A DNA stretch of 64,000 nucleotides, taken from the NCBI GenBank assembly GCA_944472155.2, contig OX235271.1, positions 102,561,256-102,625,255 on the forward strand, given 5' to 3'. A program made the translations under genes and the position numbers. This document shows positions 35,005-47,500 of this stretch, piece after piece. The notes below the pieces were generated by a model that made no database searches, was not told where the DNA came from, and was given only the letters and a program-made list of their open reading frames with translations. How positions within the stretch are numbered: the first letter of the stretch is position 1; each line of letters opens with the position of its first letter. This DNA comes from Trichobilharzia szidati (taxonomy: Eukaryota > Platyhelminthes > Trematoda > Strigeidida > Schistosomatidae).

Positions 35005-36489
35005 GGTCTATTATTCCACCTATTGTTAGGTACTAGTGGTGTCCTTGTTTGGGTTTCGTATGTACTGCTTTGTGGGTTAGTTCCCAGCAGACTTGTACCG
35101 TATATCCGATCAAAATTTATTTGCGTGCCATACTGTGAATGCCCTGAGTTGCTGGTGGTCGAGTTCTGACTATTGTCACTTGTACTCTTGAGGGTGGCAT
35201 TGTTGTGACGTTGCTTATCAGTGTGTACCATGGTGCTACTTCGCACGTTGTGAGTGCTAATACTATTGGCCGTGGGATGTGTGGGCTTATTTATACTGCC
35301 ATTGTTGTTGTTGGCATGCTTTGAGGTCATATTTTCCTATTTTTACGAATGGAGTTATGGCTAGGAGAGGACAGTGTCGGCTTTCGGGGGGCCTTGGATT
35401 TTTTCTGGGATTATTTAGTGACATGTCTATATCTACGGTGGTAGGTGGTATGGTTTAATTGGCTATTTGATTACAATTTAGTGGCCTTCCGGTTGGTGTC
35501 GCTCTCTGAGAGGATAATTCTGTGTGGTTTGAGATGGGTGGTGCGGTGGGTTCTACGGTATCTCTCAAAGGATTTGGTAAAATGGCTGCTTGCAATGTCC
35601 TATTATTTATTCCACAATTAGGCTTAGTGAGATAATTATATGCGCACATTTCTATGATTGTCCTGTCCACCGCAACCTTTATTAGTATGTAATTTCTGGC
35701 TCGCGATTGGGTGTGTTAGGAGTGGATGAATTTTCTGGCCTCTGTCGGTGTTTCGAACTGAAAACGAATAGGAGAACACTTTTCATGTTGACTCTTCTTC
35801 AGCCTGTAGCACTTAGTCTTGGAGTTGGGCATTTTCACCTCACCAAGTAAGATGTGCTGTACCTTTTTTAGTGCCTCATTGTCTGGGACGTTGTAGACGA
35901 TAGCATTTAGTTTAGCGTCGAGTCGTTTTGTTACTTCTGTAGTAACAAAGTTAATGGGGTTATCTACTTTAGACACCGATTCTGCGTCAAGTTTGTTAAG
36001 GTTTACAGTTTTCATGAGGATAGTAAGAGGTGCCACTGCACAGACCTGCGATCTGATATCGCTGATCTGATCTGATAATCTGGATATTTTGGTATTGGTA
36101 TCAGAAATTCCAGAATTTACTGACTTATTGTTTTTTATTTCCCTTAACTTGGCCTTAGGTTCTCCTATAGACAACTTTAGAAGTTATATTCCTGAAGATA
36201 GTACTGAAACAGAGCTTGGTGGCTGGAGTTTTTTGATCAGCACATAAGGTGTAGGGAAGGGTTCTGTATGAGCAGAGGGTACTGAATTTTTAGGAGTAGT
36301 GCTAATACTAGCTGTCAGTACAGTTTTATCCTCAGTTCCAGCTCGACGCTTACGACATACAAGTGAGTTATGCGACTCACTATAACCGTTTGTAAGGATT
36401 GTGTTGCTTGATGTGGCAGTCAAGGACGCAAAATTAGTCATCAGATTTACAGGGGATTGTGTTCGTTGCTTTTTATTATGATTAACCAT
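34908..36489 (-). pseudogene. CR1-like ORF1 remnants
   Basis: Three pieces: 36489-36184 (Ser/Thr-rich start MVNHNKKQRTQSP), 36174-35716 (a helical segment, then a basic block CYRLKKSQHEK and an FQFETPTEARKF nucleic-acid-binding-like block) and 35330-34908 (Asn/Ser/Thr-rich low-complexity tail). ORF1 proteins of this group coat the LINE RNA. Frame changes separate the pieces, and the last overlaps the endonuclease start. Confidence 0.6.
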
Positions 36490-36719
36490 AATTATTTTCT
36501 ATTAGAGTTAATGGTTACAGGTATGGAAGTAGTATAGTACTTGTGCAAAGATAACAAGAAGATAAATTTTATGTAACGAATCACGCGAAAATGTAACTCA
36601 AACTTTCAACGTACCGCTACTTAACACTTAACAGACCAAGTTTATCTATGTTAGGTGTAGGAGTCTAACACAGGGGAGTACTGTCATCTCAGAGGAGTCT
36701 GGTGACTGAGGAGATGAAT

Positions 36720-37575
36720 ACTGCAATTGAATTGGCATAAACAGTGTTGCCTGGTAGTTTATTCAAAATGACCGAAAACCTATTTAAGAAGAGGTTGGAC
36801 AGCATGCAAGCTTAATAATGCTCCGTAACAACCAGGTTGCCATGATTTCTAAGATTATGACTGACGATGGAGGCAGATTTAGTTATAAGCCTGGAGGAGT
36901 GCGAGAGAAGATTAGTTAGCTTGTAGCAGAAAGTAAGGTTTAGGTAAAGAGGTTTCCTCCAGAGTGGTCCTATTTTCAATCTGTCACAGCGCTCAGAATT
37001 GTCGAGGCCGCATTTCAAGCCAAGACTTCTTAAAGCGAACCACCGTAGCACTCCCTCTAATTTAAGATTATCATTCTGCTAGAGCCCGCTAAGCATAAAC
37101 GAGCAGTATTCCAAAATACGTTAAAAACATACTTAGTTTCACAACAAAAGAAAACGCGAGTTATGTACCCCGAAGGCCTGTGTGTTTTAAGTCTATTATA
37201 ACCAGTTTGTTGGGGGAACATTAAGTTGCTGGAGAATCTGATACCGAGATCTACCACTGAGTTCAGCTTAGCTAGTTTTTGGCCATTTACTTCAAGAGTT
37301 AGGTCAAGGTTATTGTCACAAATGCGAATTCAGCCTCACTTGTCTTCGTTAAAATTCAGAGAGAATTCAGCTCACCGTGTTGCGAGACTACTTAGTTCAA
37401 CGCGTATTTTAATTACCATATCGTTTAATTCATTACTGAGGCAGGACTAGAAGACTTTGATGTTGTCAGCATATAGAAATGCTTTACCTGAGGTGAGGCA
37501 GCCATAAATCCACTAATGTGGACCATAAACAGAAGTGGTCCTAGGACGTCACCCTGTACAACCCCTTGTTATGAT
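36720..37575 (-). mobile_element. CR1-like LINE, 3' part of the reverse transcriptase
   Basis: Minus-strand translation gives GVVQGDVLGPLLF (motif B, near 37555), an ADD-like segment (near 37480, degraded), DLGIRFSSNLMFP (37250) and C-terminal NLTFCYKLTNLLS and SHNLRNHGNLVVTEH blocks (36950-36815). This is the usual 5'-truncated shape. It lies immediately upstream of the 5' part at 36489, so the two pieces look like a permuted or head-to-tail pair. Confidence 0.75.
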
Positions 37576-37789
37576 CTATCCAGGATGCGTCAATACAAAT
37601 TGGACTTTAGTTATTTGCACCTCATTGCTTGGCAATTAAGTTATTAGTTAACTAATGGGTTACGGATTCCATATGAGTATCACTTCTCAAAAAGAATATT
37701 GTGCTTCACGACTATAGGTGGTACAGCTGAAAAAGTCGAAGAGATAAGCAACACAAGACATACTTCTGAGAAATCAGTGCGGAGGATAT

Positions 37790-37978
37790 TAGGAGCAAAC
37801 GCATTTTTAAAATTCAGATATGTACATTCCTTATAATAATTTTTGTTAAGGACCTAGGCTAATGTTTAATTCTCCAGCTGTCAAAAAATGCATGTGGCTG
37901 CCCTACAGAGTGGAGAGATTCACATTTGTGACTACCATTATATCAACTGATCAGCATGCGCCATCCTCTCTCCTTTTT
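37790..37978 (-). repeat. Unclassified dispersed repeat R1, partial copy c
   Basis: Same orientation as copy b. Shared blocks include ttgttaagg-cc, atgtttaatt, agctg.caaaaa and the shared edge atcagcatgc.cca. It is the most diverged copy and lacks the part encoding the conserved PVQLLVKML segment. Confidence 0.5.
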
Positions 37979-38579
37979 TGATGTTGACTTTTGGGGTTAT
38001 TTGTATTGACTGTAGTTGTAGCGTTATTTTGTCGTGATCCCGTCCTAATCACACAATATTTGCACATTAATAGCTTTCATGACAAATGTTTCTCATTAGG
38101 TCTTTTGTTTTGACTCACTTGTACACATGTACGCATGTATAGAGATAATACTGCTAACAATGTCCTCAATGTATTTGAGTTTCCATTAAGAATTATACAG
38201 TGCAGAAGTTGTTGGTATTACAGCAACTAAGTTATAGTCTATTAAGCAGAGTGAAATGAGTAGTGGAACAATTAGTGATAAAGTTGTGTAGAATGATCCT
38301 GATGAAAACAGCTGGTTAACGGAACTTGTTATGCTAAATTTTCACATGGTATGCGTCAGACGTCTCAAAGTAAAACACCAACTTATGCTATGGATAAAAA
38401 TACTACGAAATGTTATAAAATTATACATTTTAGAAAAGTATACGGGAAAAGGTAGTAATTAACTGAGCAAAGTCATTTTGAAACAAAAATAGCAGTGTAT
38501 TGTTAATTATATTTATATATGTAAATGTGAAATATTAAAAGGCGTGGCTACTAATATAACTTTTCTAAAAATACACTTA

Positions 38580-38700
38580 CTCGACTTACTTAAGATTACA
38601 GAGGATAGAAAATCACCGAAAATACCCATTGAGTCATGAAGAAAATAAAAGACGGATTCAGCTAAGCTACGACTCGAGCACAACCCACCGTGGCGACTCA
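38580..38700 (-). CDS. Doubtful exon-like segment
   Basis: A minus-strand open stretch (SRHGGLCSSRSLAESVFYFL...) ending at a GTAAGT donor near 38580. It begins right at the edge of a perfect inverted repeat. No family was recognised and no partner exon found. Confidence 0.15.
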
Positions 38701-38756
38701 ATCAGAAGTTCTACACCAGACTAGGCCACAGCCTAGTCTGGTGTAGAACTTCTGAT
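38701..38756. repeat. Perfect 26 bp inverted repeat, 4 bp spacer
   Basis: Arms 38701-38726 and 38731-38756 are exact reverse complements separated by CACA, so a 26 bp stem can form. The flanks do not pair. Confidence 0.95.
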
Positions 38757-38879
38757 AGAAAATCAGTAAATTTGTTCAAATTTAGCTGCATGTAGTAGAG
38801 TTGAGTTATTCATAACTGACTACACTAAAGACTGGACTGACCTTCATTTGCCATTCTACCAACTGTTGTGGTCTTTTAG

Positions 38880-41800
38880 GCGAGCTAGGGTGAACATGTT
38901 AGTGTAGCTTCCCAGGCTACGTTTGAACCCATCGGAGTTTTCGCAAAATCTAATTTCAGATGGTATTTTGTTCCCAAGAGTGCAATATATAACGGTGTAA
39001 AGGTCTGCCCTAATTTATTTTCTGCGGGTAACCACCTTGAGAAGGTAGTCGTAGTTTTGCAGCTGACATGATTCAATACTTGCCCACGTTGTGGATGAGT
39101 TACCGCAACAATGTCTCCTTATGACTGCGAAGAGTAGAAACAAGTTGCATTTCACTCCCCTTGGCCATAGAGGCTCTAATTTCAGTCGTACACAGCTTCA
39201 AACATATTCCATTTGTTGGCCAAACCCTGTGATGCGCTTCGTGAGAAATCTCAGAGGACTTTCGAGTTTTTCGGTCCGCAGACCTTATCTTGCTTCTAGA
39301 GTGTAAAAGTACAGAACGAAGCCAGTAAGTGATTTACAGTCAGATACTACCTTATTTGCATGGTCGGAAAAGGTTAAATCTAAGTATGTTATCACAAGAC
39401 CAGCGGCTGCGTTCAATCTTGAGAGGAGCTTACTGTATAGATATAGACACACTCACTGTTTCGAGTGTCCAAGGTGGGCTATACGGCACATGTTTGGGTT
39501 GAAAGTCAGTCGCAATTTTTTGCTCCAGTCGACTAGACCATTTAAGTCATGTCGGATCTTACTTTCGGCGCTCATGTTGTCGTGCCCATAATAATATACT
39601 ATCTTGAGATAATCTGCAAAGAGGCATTGCTTGCCATACTTGACCAGAGAGACTATGTCACTAATGAATAGGAGGAAAAGAGTAGGGCCAAGAAGGCTTC
39701 CTTGTATACACCGCTAGTTGTCGGCCTTGGTGAAGACAGCCGGTGGTTGATTTTGACTAATTGCCCTGTTTCCGTGAGAAAATAATTTATCCATTTGAGA
39801 TGCTTCCCATTTATTCCTTAGGAGTGTGGTTCTGTTAGGAGTTCGATATTCGAGACTTTATCAAAGTCTTTGCTAACGTCGAGAAATAATGTTATTATTG
39901 AATTCCACTATCTATGCAATGTGTGATGAGGTCAAAATTATCTGAACTGCAATCATTGCACGACCTTCTATCTAAGAAACCGCATTGGGATGGAGATAGT
40001 AGGTCATTTGACAGGAAGTACTGAATGATTTGATTCTTTCATATCTAACTACAGACGTGACTCTGATGGGGTGGTAGTTATTGATATCAGCTATAGACCC
40101 ATATCCATGATTGGGTACAACATAAGACCTCTTCCAGCAGGTAGCGTATGTCGCATCGCGTAGTGAAATTGAGTACAACTTGAGTGGGAGTAAATTTATG
40201 TCATTACCACCGTATTTCAGCTGATTAGAAGATATACCGTCTGGACCAGGAGTGCTGCTAAGCTTAAGATTTGCAACAGCCTTCTCGATCTCTTGTGTGG
40301 TGAAAGGTATGTCACTTATTCATATGTCTGTTTTACGTGGGAAGTCCACGACCTGATCGTTCTCCAAAGTGTATAGTCTGGCAGTTGCGTTAGCAATTTG
40401 TTGAGGACCAAGTCTTACAGTATTGCGTAGATGTGGGAAAGGATCAGTTCATGTAGAGGCGTTGTGACTATAAAAAGCTTCAGTAGGTCTATTGATGGGT
40501 ATGTGCATCGTTGTGCAATTTATTTGAGACGATTTAGTGTCAGGGGAAGTAAACTTGTGATTCTAATATGTCGTAAGAACATATGATACCTCGCCAAAGA
40601 AAGGATTCGTCGAGAGTACAGCAGATAGAAAGTCATGTACTTTAATACCTATTATTACTCGACTGTTGGAACCAGGATCCAAAATACACATAGATGCGTG
40701 TAAAGGTTATAACTCCTTGTCATAGAGTGTGGCATAACACTTCATTTGATTCTCCTATGCTAAAGTGGAAGATGTTTTTGTCACATGTAAAAGTAATATT
40801 CTTATGCAGTTTTCATGCAATTTTTCATAATTGTATGTATTTCAAACACAAAAAGATACCTTGTTCGAGTGATTGATGCGTCCAGAGTCAATGTCTGAAC
40901 GGTATTTAGTGTTTCTTAAAGTTTAATTTTGCCTGATGTACGAATACAGTCGCTTTGGGGGAGTTTGAAGCTAAGAATCTTCTCACTTACAATGATATCA
41001 TGGATTAACTCTATGATGTGATAGCAGTGATAAGAACCGCGTCTAACGACTCATTAGAAAGTCCGAGTCCCAATAAGAGCATTTGGTTAGATGCTGGTGA
41101 AAACTGAAGTCAGCACTCTTGGATTATCTGATAGGTGTCTAACTAGCATCATCTGTGCGTACTGTTCCAGGAAAGATGTTGAAAAAAAATACGGCTATTT
41201 TATTGTCACCAGCTGAAAATCCACATCCCATATGTACTTTAGATAGTGATATGTTGTTTGTCAACATAAGGTCTAACATATTCGCGGACCTAGTGGGTGA
41301 ATTTATGTGTTGTATCTACCCTCCTTTGACGGCGGAATTCACAAGATTATTATATCTCAGGGATCCTCGAAGTGAAAGCCATAATACTCCTGGCATGTTG
41401 AAATTACATCCGATGGTTTTATTACTGTAGAGAAGATTGGCTGTAACGTTAAAAATGTTGCTGAATGTGTTATCACACCCCATGCTGGAAGATATAGATT
41501 GATACACACAACCCACAAGCATAGGTTTACCTCTGACAAATTTTATTTCGACCCAGATCGAGTCTTCGAGTTGTGACAGAATAGGATTACTGAACTGGGT
41601 GCACACATGGATTGTTCACAGTAAATAAGTGTTCCACATCGACGGCCTGTCTCTCTGCCTCGTTGACAAGGTTGTATTTATCAATTCTTAGGCTGTCATC
41701 AGAGATTTCACTTGCATACGAGCCATCAGTGATTATAATCAATGACGGTTCACATTTAGAAGCTGATGTACTTGGTGTTAAGTGTTTGTTTAGATCTGAT

Positions 41801-42080
41801 CTAGTATTTATGAGGATCATAGATGAAAGGTGGCTAAGTGGTTTCAGTGCGCGAACAACAGGTGTGATATTGATCAGCCTGTAGTTACTGACTTCTGTTT
41901 TCGAGCCAGATTTGTGCTTAGGCATAATAAATGTTGTTTTCCACATATCAGGGTAAGTTTGGGTTTCTAGGGACATTGTGAATATTTTAAGCAGTAGTAA
42001 GGGAATGTCAGGGCCACCATATTTATAAAAATAGGATGATATACCGTCAGTACCAAAACCTTTTGAGCATTTTAGGGTTC
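38880..42080 (-). mobile_element. Rearranged CR1-like LINE pieces
   Basis: On the minus strand: an RT start fragment (42080-41890: GTDGISSYFY, PDMWKTTFIMPKHKSG, VSNYRLINITPVV). It joins at about 41870 directly to an endonuclease start (LINTRSDLN, SLIIITDG, 41830-41720) that continues to 41316 (IWVEIKFVRGKPMLVGCVYQS, NKTIGCNFNMPGV) and about 41150. Then come decayed linker and RT (40400-39480: SPSQCGFLDRRSCND, AFDKVS-like and SGVIQGS-like blocks in shifting frames) and the C-terminal region to about 38880. RT before endonuclease is not a natural element order, so at least two copies are joined. Confidence 0.72.
41316..41880 (-). pseudogene. CR1-like endonuclease remnant
   Basis: Two minus-strand frames cover the N-terminal (LINTRSDLN, SLIIITDG...) and central endonuclease (WVEIKFVRGKPMLVGCVYQS). 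The C-terminal residues RGSLRYNNLVNSAVKGG also occur in the plus-strand LINE at 7975-8020, so both belong to one lineage. Catalytic positions are partly lost (ITDG in place of ITES; CNFN in place of GDFN). Confidence 0.65.
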
Positions 42081-44446
42081 TTATAGTTTTTTAATGTTAG
42101 TATAGGTAAATTCAACAGTACTAATTAACATTCAGCCACTGGGACCCGATTCAATGGCTCATGAATTCTAACTTCTACCAATTCGTGATTTTAGCGCGAC
42201 CCCAACTATTGTCGTTGGTGGGACATCCATCCACACACGTGACTTCTAATTGGACCTCACTGGTCACGACTTCTCACTAGAACTGCAGGAAGCTCCAACC
42301 TGTAGCAAGTCACTAGCGAGCATCAGAATAATTTTCTATAGTTTTTTTTTTGGTTTGTAAGGATTAGTTATGTTTTACGAGTTGATCACGGACTGATATC
42401 AGTTAGAGAACCATTGAAAACCAGGGAGTACTGGACAGCTGCTGTTTCATCCTAGTTTGGGAATCATCGGCAGTACGCACCCACTGGGATTCGAACCCGG
42501 GACCTTCCGGTTACAAGGCAAGCTCGTATACCATTCAGCCACTGGGACCCGATTCAATGGCTCATGAATTCTAACTTCTACCAATTCGTGATTTTAGCGC
42601 GACCCCAACTATTGTCATTGGTGGAAATCCATCCACACGTGACTTCTAATTGGACCTCACTGGTCACGACTTCTCACTAGAACTGCAGGAAGCTCCAACC
42701 TGTAGCAAGTCACTAGCGAGCATCAGAATAATTTTCTATAGTTTTTTTTTGGTTTGTAAGGATTAGTTATGTTTTACGAGTTGATCACGGACTGATATCA
42801 GTTAGAGAACCATTGAAAACCAGGGAGTACTGGACAGCTGCTGTTTCATCCTAGTTTGGGAATCATCGGCAGTACGCACCCACTGGGATTCGAACCCGGG
42901 ACCTTCCGGTTACAAGGCAAGCTCGTATACCATTCAGCCACTGGGACCCGATTCAATGGCTCATGAATTCTAACTTCTACCAATTCGTGATTTTAGCGCG
43001 ACCCCAACTATTGTCGTTGGTGGAAATCCATCCACACGTGACTTCTAATTGGACCTCACTGGTCACGACTTCTCACTAGAACTGCAGGAAGCTCCAACCT
43101 GTAGCAAGTCACTAGCGAGCATCAGAATAATTTTCTATAGTTTTTTTTTTGGTTTGTAAGGATTAGTTATGTTTTACGAGTTGATCACGGACTGATATCA
43201 GTTAGAGAACCATTGAAAACCAGGGAGTACTGGACAGCTGCTGTTTCATCCTAGTTTGGGAATCATCGGCAGTACGCACCCACTGGGATTCGAACCCGGG
43301 ACCTTCCGGTTACAAGGCAAGCTCGTATACCATTCAGCCACTGGGACCCGATTCAATGGCTCATGAATTCTAACTTCTACCAATTCGTGATTTTAGCGCG
43401 ACCCCAACTATTGTCGTTGGTGGAAATCCATCCACACGTGACTTCTAATTGGACCTCACTGGTCACGACTTCTCACTAGAACTGCAGGAAGCTCCAACCT
43501 GTAGCAAGTCACTAGCGAGCATCAGAATAATTTTCTATAGTTTTTTTTTTTGGTTTGTAAGGATTAGTTATGTTTTACGAGTTGATCACGGACTGATATC
43601 AGTTAGAGAACCATTGAAAACCAGGGAGTACTGGACAGCTGCTGTTTCATCCTAGTTTGGGAATCATCGGCAGTACGCACCCACTGGGATTCGAACCCGG
43701 GACCTTCCGGTTACAAGGCAAGCTCGTATACCATTCAGCCACTGGGACCCGATTCAATGGCTCATGAATTCTAACTTCTACCAATTCGTGATTTTAGCGC
43801 GACCCCAACTATTGTCGTTGGTGGAAATCCATCCACACGTGACTTCTAATTGGACCTCACTGGTCACGACTTCTCACTAGAACTGCAGGAAGCTCCAACC
43901 TGTAGCAAGTCACTAGCGAGCATCAGAATAATTTTCTATAGTTTTTTTTTTTTTGGTTTGTAAGGATTAGTTATGTTTTACGAGTTGATCACGGACTGAT
44001 ATCAGTTAGAGAACCATTGAAAACCAGGGAGTACTGGACAGCTGCTGTTTCATCCTAGTTTGGGAATCATCGGCAGTACGCACCCACTGGGATTCGAACC
44101 CGGGATCTTCCGGTTACAAGGCAAGCTCGTATACCATTCAGCCACTGGGACCCGATTCAATGGCTCATGAATTCTAACTTCTACCAATTCGTGATTTTAG
44201 CGCGACCCCAACTATTGTCGTTGGTGGAAATCCATCCACACGTGACTTCTAATTGGACCTCACTGGTCACGACTTCTCACTAGAACTGCAGGAAGCTCCA
44301 ACCTGTAGCAAGTCACTAGCGAGCATCAGAATAATTTTCTATAGTTTTTTTTTTGGTTTGTAAGGATTAGTTATGTTTTACGAGTTGATCACGGACTGAT
44401 ATCAGTTAGAGAACCATTGAAAACCAGGGAGTACTGGACAGCTGCT

Positions 44447-44476
44447 GTTTCATCCTAGTTTGGGAATCATCGGCAG
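44447..44476 (-). ncRNA. Degenerate hammerhead-like core in an array unit (example)
   Basis: The minus strand reads CTGCCGATGA, then TTCCC-AAACTA-GGA, then T-GAAAC, laid out like a hammerhead core (CUGAUGA, stem II, GAAA). Compared with the canonical core, the U of CUGAUGA is C, and the base pair closing stem II next to the core is lost (T and T). Diverged copies elsewhere keep other parts: 62066-62060 has intact CTGATGA, and the 4.2 kb and 17.3 kb copies keep GTCCC. It is probably an inactive descendant of a ribozyme-bearing repeat. Confidence 0.45.
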
Positions 44477-44489
44477 TACGCACCCACTG

Positions 44490-44544
44490 GGATTCGAACC
44501 CGGGACCTTCCGGTTACAAGGCAAGCTCGTATACCATTCAGCCA
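44490..44544 (-). promoter_or_regulatory. Internal pol III promoter of one array unit (example)
   Basis: Box A TGGCTGAATGGT at 44544-44533 and a consensus box B GGTTCGAATCC at 44500-44490 on the minus strand, with tRNA-like spacing. Every complete unit has the same pair. The first TTTT downstream (in CCTGGTTTTC) would end a transcript of roughly 130 nt that includes the hammerhead-like module. The anticodon position reads TGT (Thr-like), but the anticodon stem is poorly paired. Confidence 0.7.
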
Positions 44545-47500
44545 CTGGGACCCGATTCAATGGCTCATGAATTCTAACTTCTACCAATTCGTGATTTTAG
44601 CGCGACCCCAACTATTGTCGTTGGTGGAAATCCATCCACACGTGACTTCTAATTGGACCTCACTGGTCACGACTTCTCACTAGAACTGCAGGAAGCTCCA
44701 ACCTGTAGCAAGTCACTAGCGAGCATCAGAATAATTTTCTATAGTTTTTTTTTTTGGTTTGTAAGGATTAGTTATGTTTTACGAGTTGATCACGGACTGA
44801 TATCAGTTAGAGAACCATTGAAAACCAGGGAGTACTGGACAGCTGCTGTTTCATCCTAGTTTGGGAATCATCGGCAGTACGCACCCACTGGGATTCGAAC
44901 CCGGGACCTTCCGGTTACAAGGCAAGCTCGTATACCATTCAGCCACTGGGACCCGATTCAATGGCTCATGAATTCTAACTTCTACCAATTCGTGATTTTA
45001 GCGCGACCCCAACTATTGTCGTTGGTGGAAATCCATCCACACGTGACTTCTAATTGGACCTCACTGGTCACGACTTCTCACTAGAACTGCAGGAAGCTCC
45101 AACCTGTAGCAAGTCACTAGCGAGCATCAGAATAATTTTCTATAGTTTTTTTTTTGGTTTGTAAGGATTAGTTATGTTTTACGAGTTGATCACGGACTGA
45201 TATCAGTTAGAGAACCATTGAAAACCAGGGAGTACTGGACAGCTGCTGTTTCATCCTAGTTTGGGAATCATCGGCAGTACGCACCCACTGGGATTCGAAC
45301 CCGGGACCTTCCGGTTACAAGGCAAGCTCGTATACCATTCAGCCACTGGGACCCGATTCAATGGCTCATGAATTCTAACTTCTACCAATTCGTGATTTTA
45401 GCGCGACCCCAACTATTGTCGTTGGTGGAAATCCATCCACACGTGACTTCTAATTGGACCTCACTGGTCACGACTTCTCACTAGAACTGCAGGAAGCTCC
45501 AACCTGTAGCAAGTCACTAGCGAGCATCAGAATAATTTTCTATAGTTTTTTTTTGGTTTGTAAGGATTAGTTATGTTTTACGAGTTGATCACGGACTGAT
45601 ATCAGTTAGAGAACCATTGAAAACCAGGGAGTACTGGACAGCTGCTGTTTCATCCTAGTTTGGGAATCATCGGCAGTACGCACCCACTGGGATTCGAACC
45701 CGGGACCTTCCGGTTACAAGGCAAGCTCGTATACCATTCAGCCACTGGGACCCGATTCAATGGCTCATGAATTCTAACTTCTACCAATTCGTGATTTTAG
45801 CGCGACCCCAACTATTGTCGTTGGTGGAAATCCATCCACACGTGACTTCTAATTGGACCTCACTGGTCACGACTTCTCACTAGAACTGCAGGAAGCTCCA
45901 ACCTGTAGCAAGTCACTAGCGAGCATCAGAATAATTTTCTATAGTTTTTTTTTTTGGTTTGTAAGGATTAGTTATGTTTTACGAGTTGATCACGGACTGA
46001 TATCAGTTAGAGAACCATTGAAAACCAGGGAGTACTGGACAGCTGCTGTTTCATCCTAGTTTGGGAATCATCGGCAGTACGCACCCACTGGGATTCGAAC
46101 CCGGGACCTTCCGGTTACAAGGCAAGCTCGTATACCATTCAGCCACTGGGACCCGATTCAATGGCTCATGAATTCTAACTTCTACCAATTCGTGATTTTA
46201 GCGCGACCCCAACTATTGTCGTTGGTGGAAATCCATCCACACGTGACTTCTAATTGGACCTCACTGGTCACGACTTCTCACTAGAACTGCAGGAAGCTCC
46301 AACCTGTAGCAAGTCACTAGCGAGCATCAGAATAATTTTCTATAGTTTTTTTTTTGGTTTGTAAGGATTAGTTATGTTTTACGAGTTGATCACGGACTGA
46401 TATCAGTTAGAGAACCATTGAAAACCAGGGAGTACTGGACAGCTGCTGTTTCATCCTAGTTTGGGAATCATCGGCAGTACGCACCCACTGGGATTCGAAC
46501 CCGGGACCTTCCGGTTACAAGGCAAGCTCGTATACCATTCAGCCACTGGGACCCGATTCAATGGCTCATGAATTCTAACTTCTACCAATTCGTGATTTTA
46601 GCGCGACCCCAACTATTGTCGTTGGTGGAAATCCATCCACACGTGACTTCTAATTGGACCTCACTGGTCACGACTTCTCACTAGAACTGCAGGAAGCTCC
46701 AACCTGTAGCAAGTCACTAGCGAGCATCAGAATAATTTTCTATAGTTTTTTTTTTTGGTTTGTAAGGATTAGTTATGTTTTACGAGTTGATCACGGACTG
46801 ATATCAGTTAGAGAACCATTGAAAACCAGGGAGTACTGGACAGCTGCTGTTTCATCCTAGTTTGGGAATCATCGGCAGTACGCACCCACTGGGATTCGAA
46901 CCCGGGACCTTCCGGTTACAAGGCAAGCTCGTATACCATTCAGCCACTGGGACCCGATTCAATGGCTCATGAATTCTAACTTCTACCAATTCGTGATTTT
47001 AGCGCGACCCCAACTATTGTCGTTGGTGGAAATCCATCCACACGTGACTTCTAATTGGACCTCACTGGTCACGACTTCTCACTAGAACTGCAGGAAGCTC
47101 CAACCTGTAGCAAGTCACTAGCGAGCATCAGAATAATTTTCTATAGTTTTTTTTTTGGTTTGTAAGGATTAGTTATGTTTTACGAGTTGATCACGGACTG
47201 ATATCAGTTAGAGAACCATTGAAAACCAGGGAGTACTGGACAGCTGCTGTTTCATCCTAGTTTGGGAATCATCGGCAGTACGCACCCACTGGGATTCGAA
47301 CCCGGGACCTTCCGGTTACAAGGCAAGCTCGTATACCATTCAGCCACTGGGACCCGATTCAATGGCTCATGAATTCTAACTTCTACCAATTCGTGATTTT
47401 AGCGCGACCCCAACTATTGTCGTTGGTGGAAATCCATCCACACGTGACTTCTAATTGGACCTCACTGGTCACGACTTCTCACTAGAACTGCAGGAAGCTC

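Larger units (their letters stand above)
33169..36489 (-). mobile_element. CR1-like LINE, ORF1 plus endonuclease plus start of RT
   Basis: Minus-strand order: ORF1 (36489 to about 34910, with frame changes), endonuclease (35004 to about 33900), linker (to about 33290) and the very start of the RT domain (SSAGSDGIPS-like residues near 33220 in a shifted frame). The RT palm is absent, so this copy is 3'-truncated, the reverse of the usual LINE pattern. The preserved 5' part suggests fairly recent activity followed by deletion or recombination. Confidence 0.78.
37576..38875. other. Spacer with repeat R1c and a perfect inverted repeat
   Basis: Besides 37790-37978 and 38701-38756 (listed separately) and a doubtful exon-like stretch at 38580-38700, nothing was recognised. 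Confidence 0.45.

Noticed and set aside
44490..44560. Functional Thr tRNA genes in each array unit
   Set aside because: The A and B boxes are good, but the anticodon stem does not pair and no matching acceptor stem was found.
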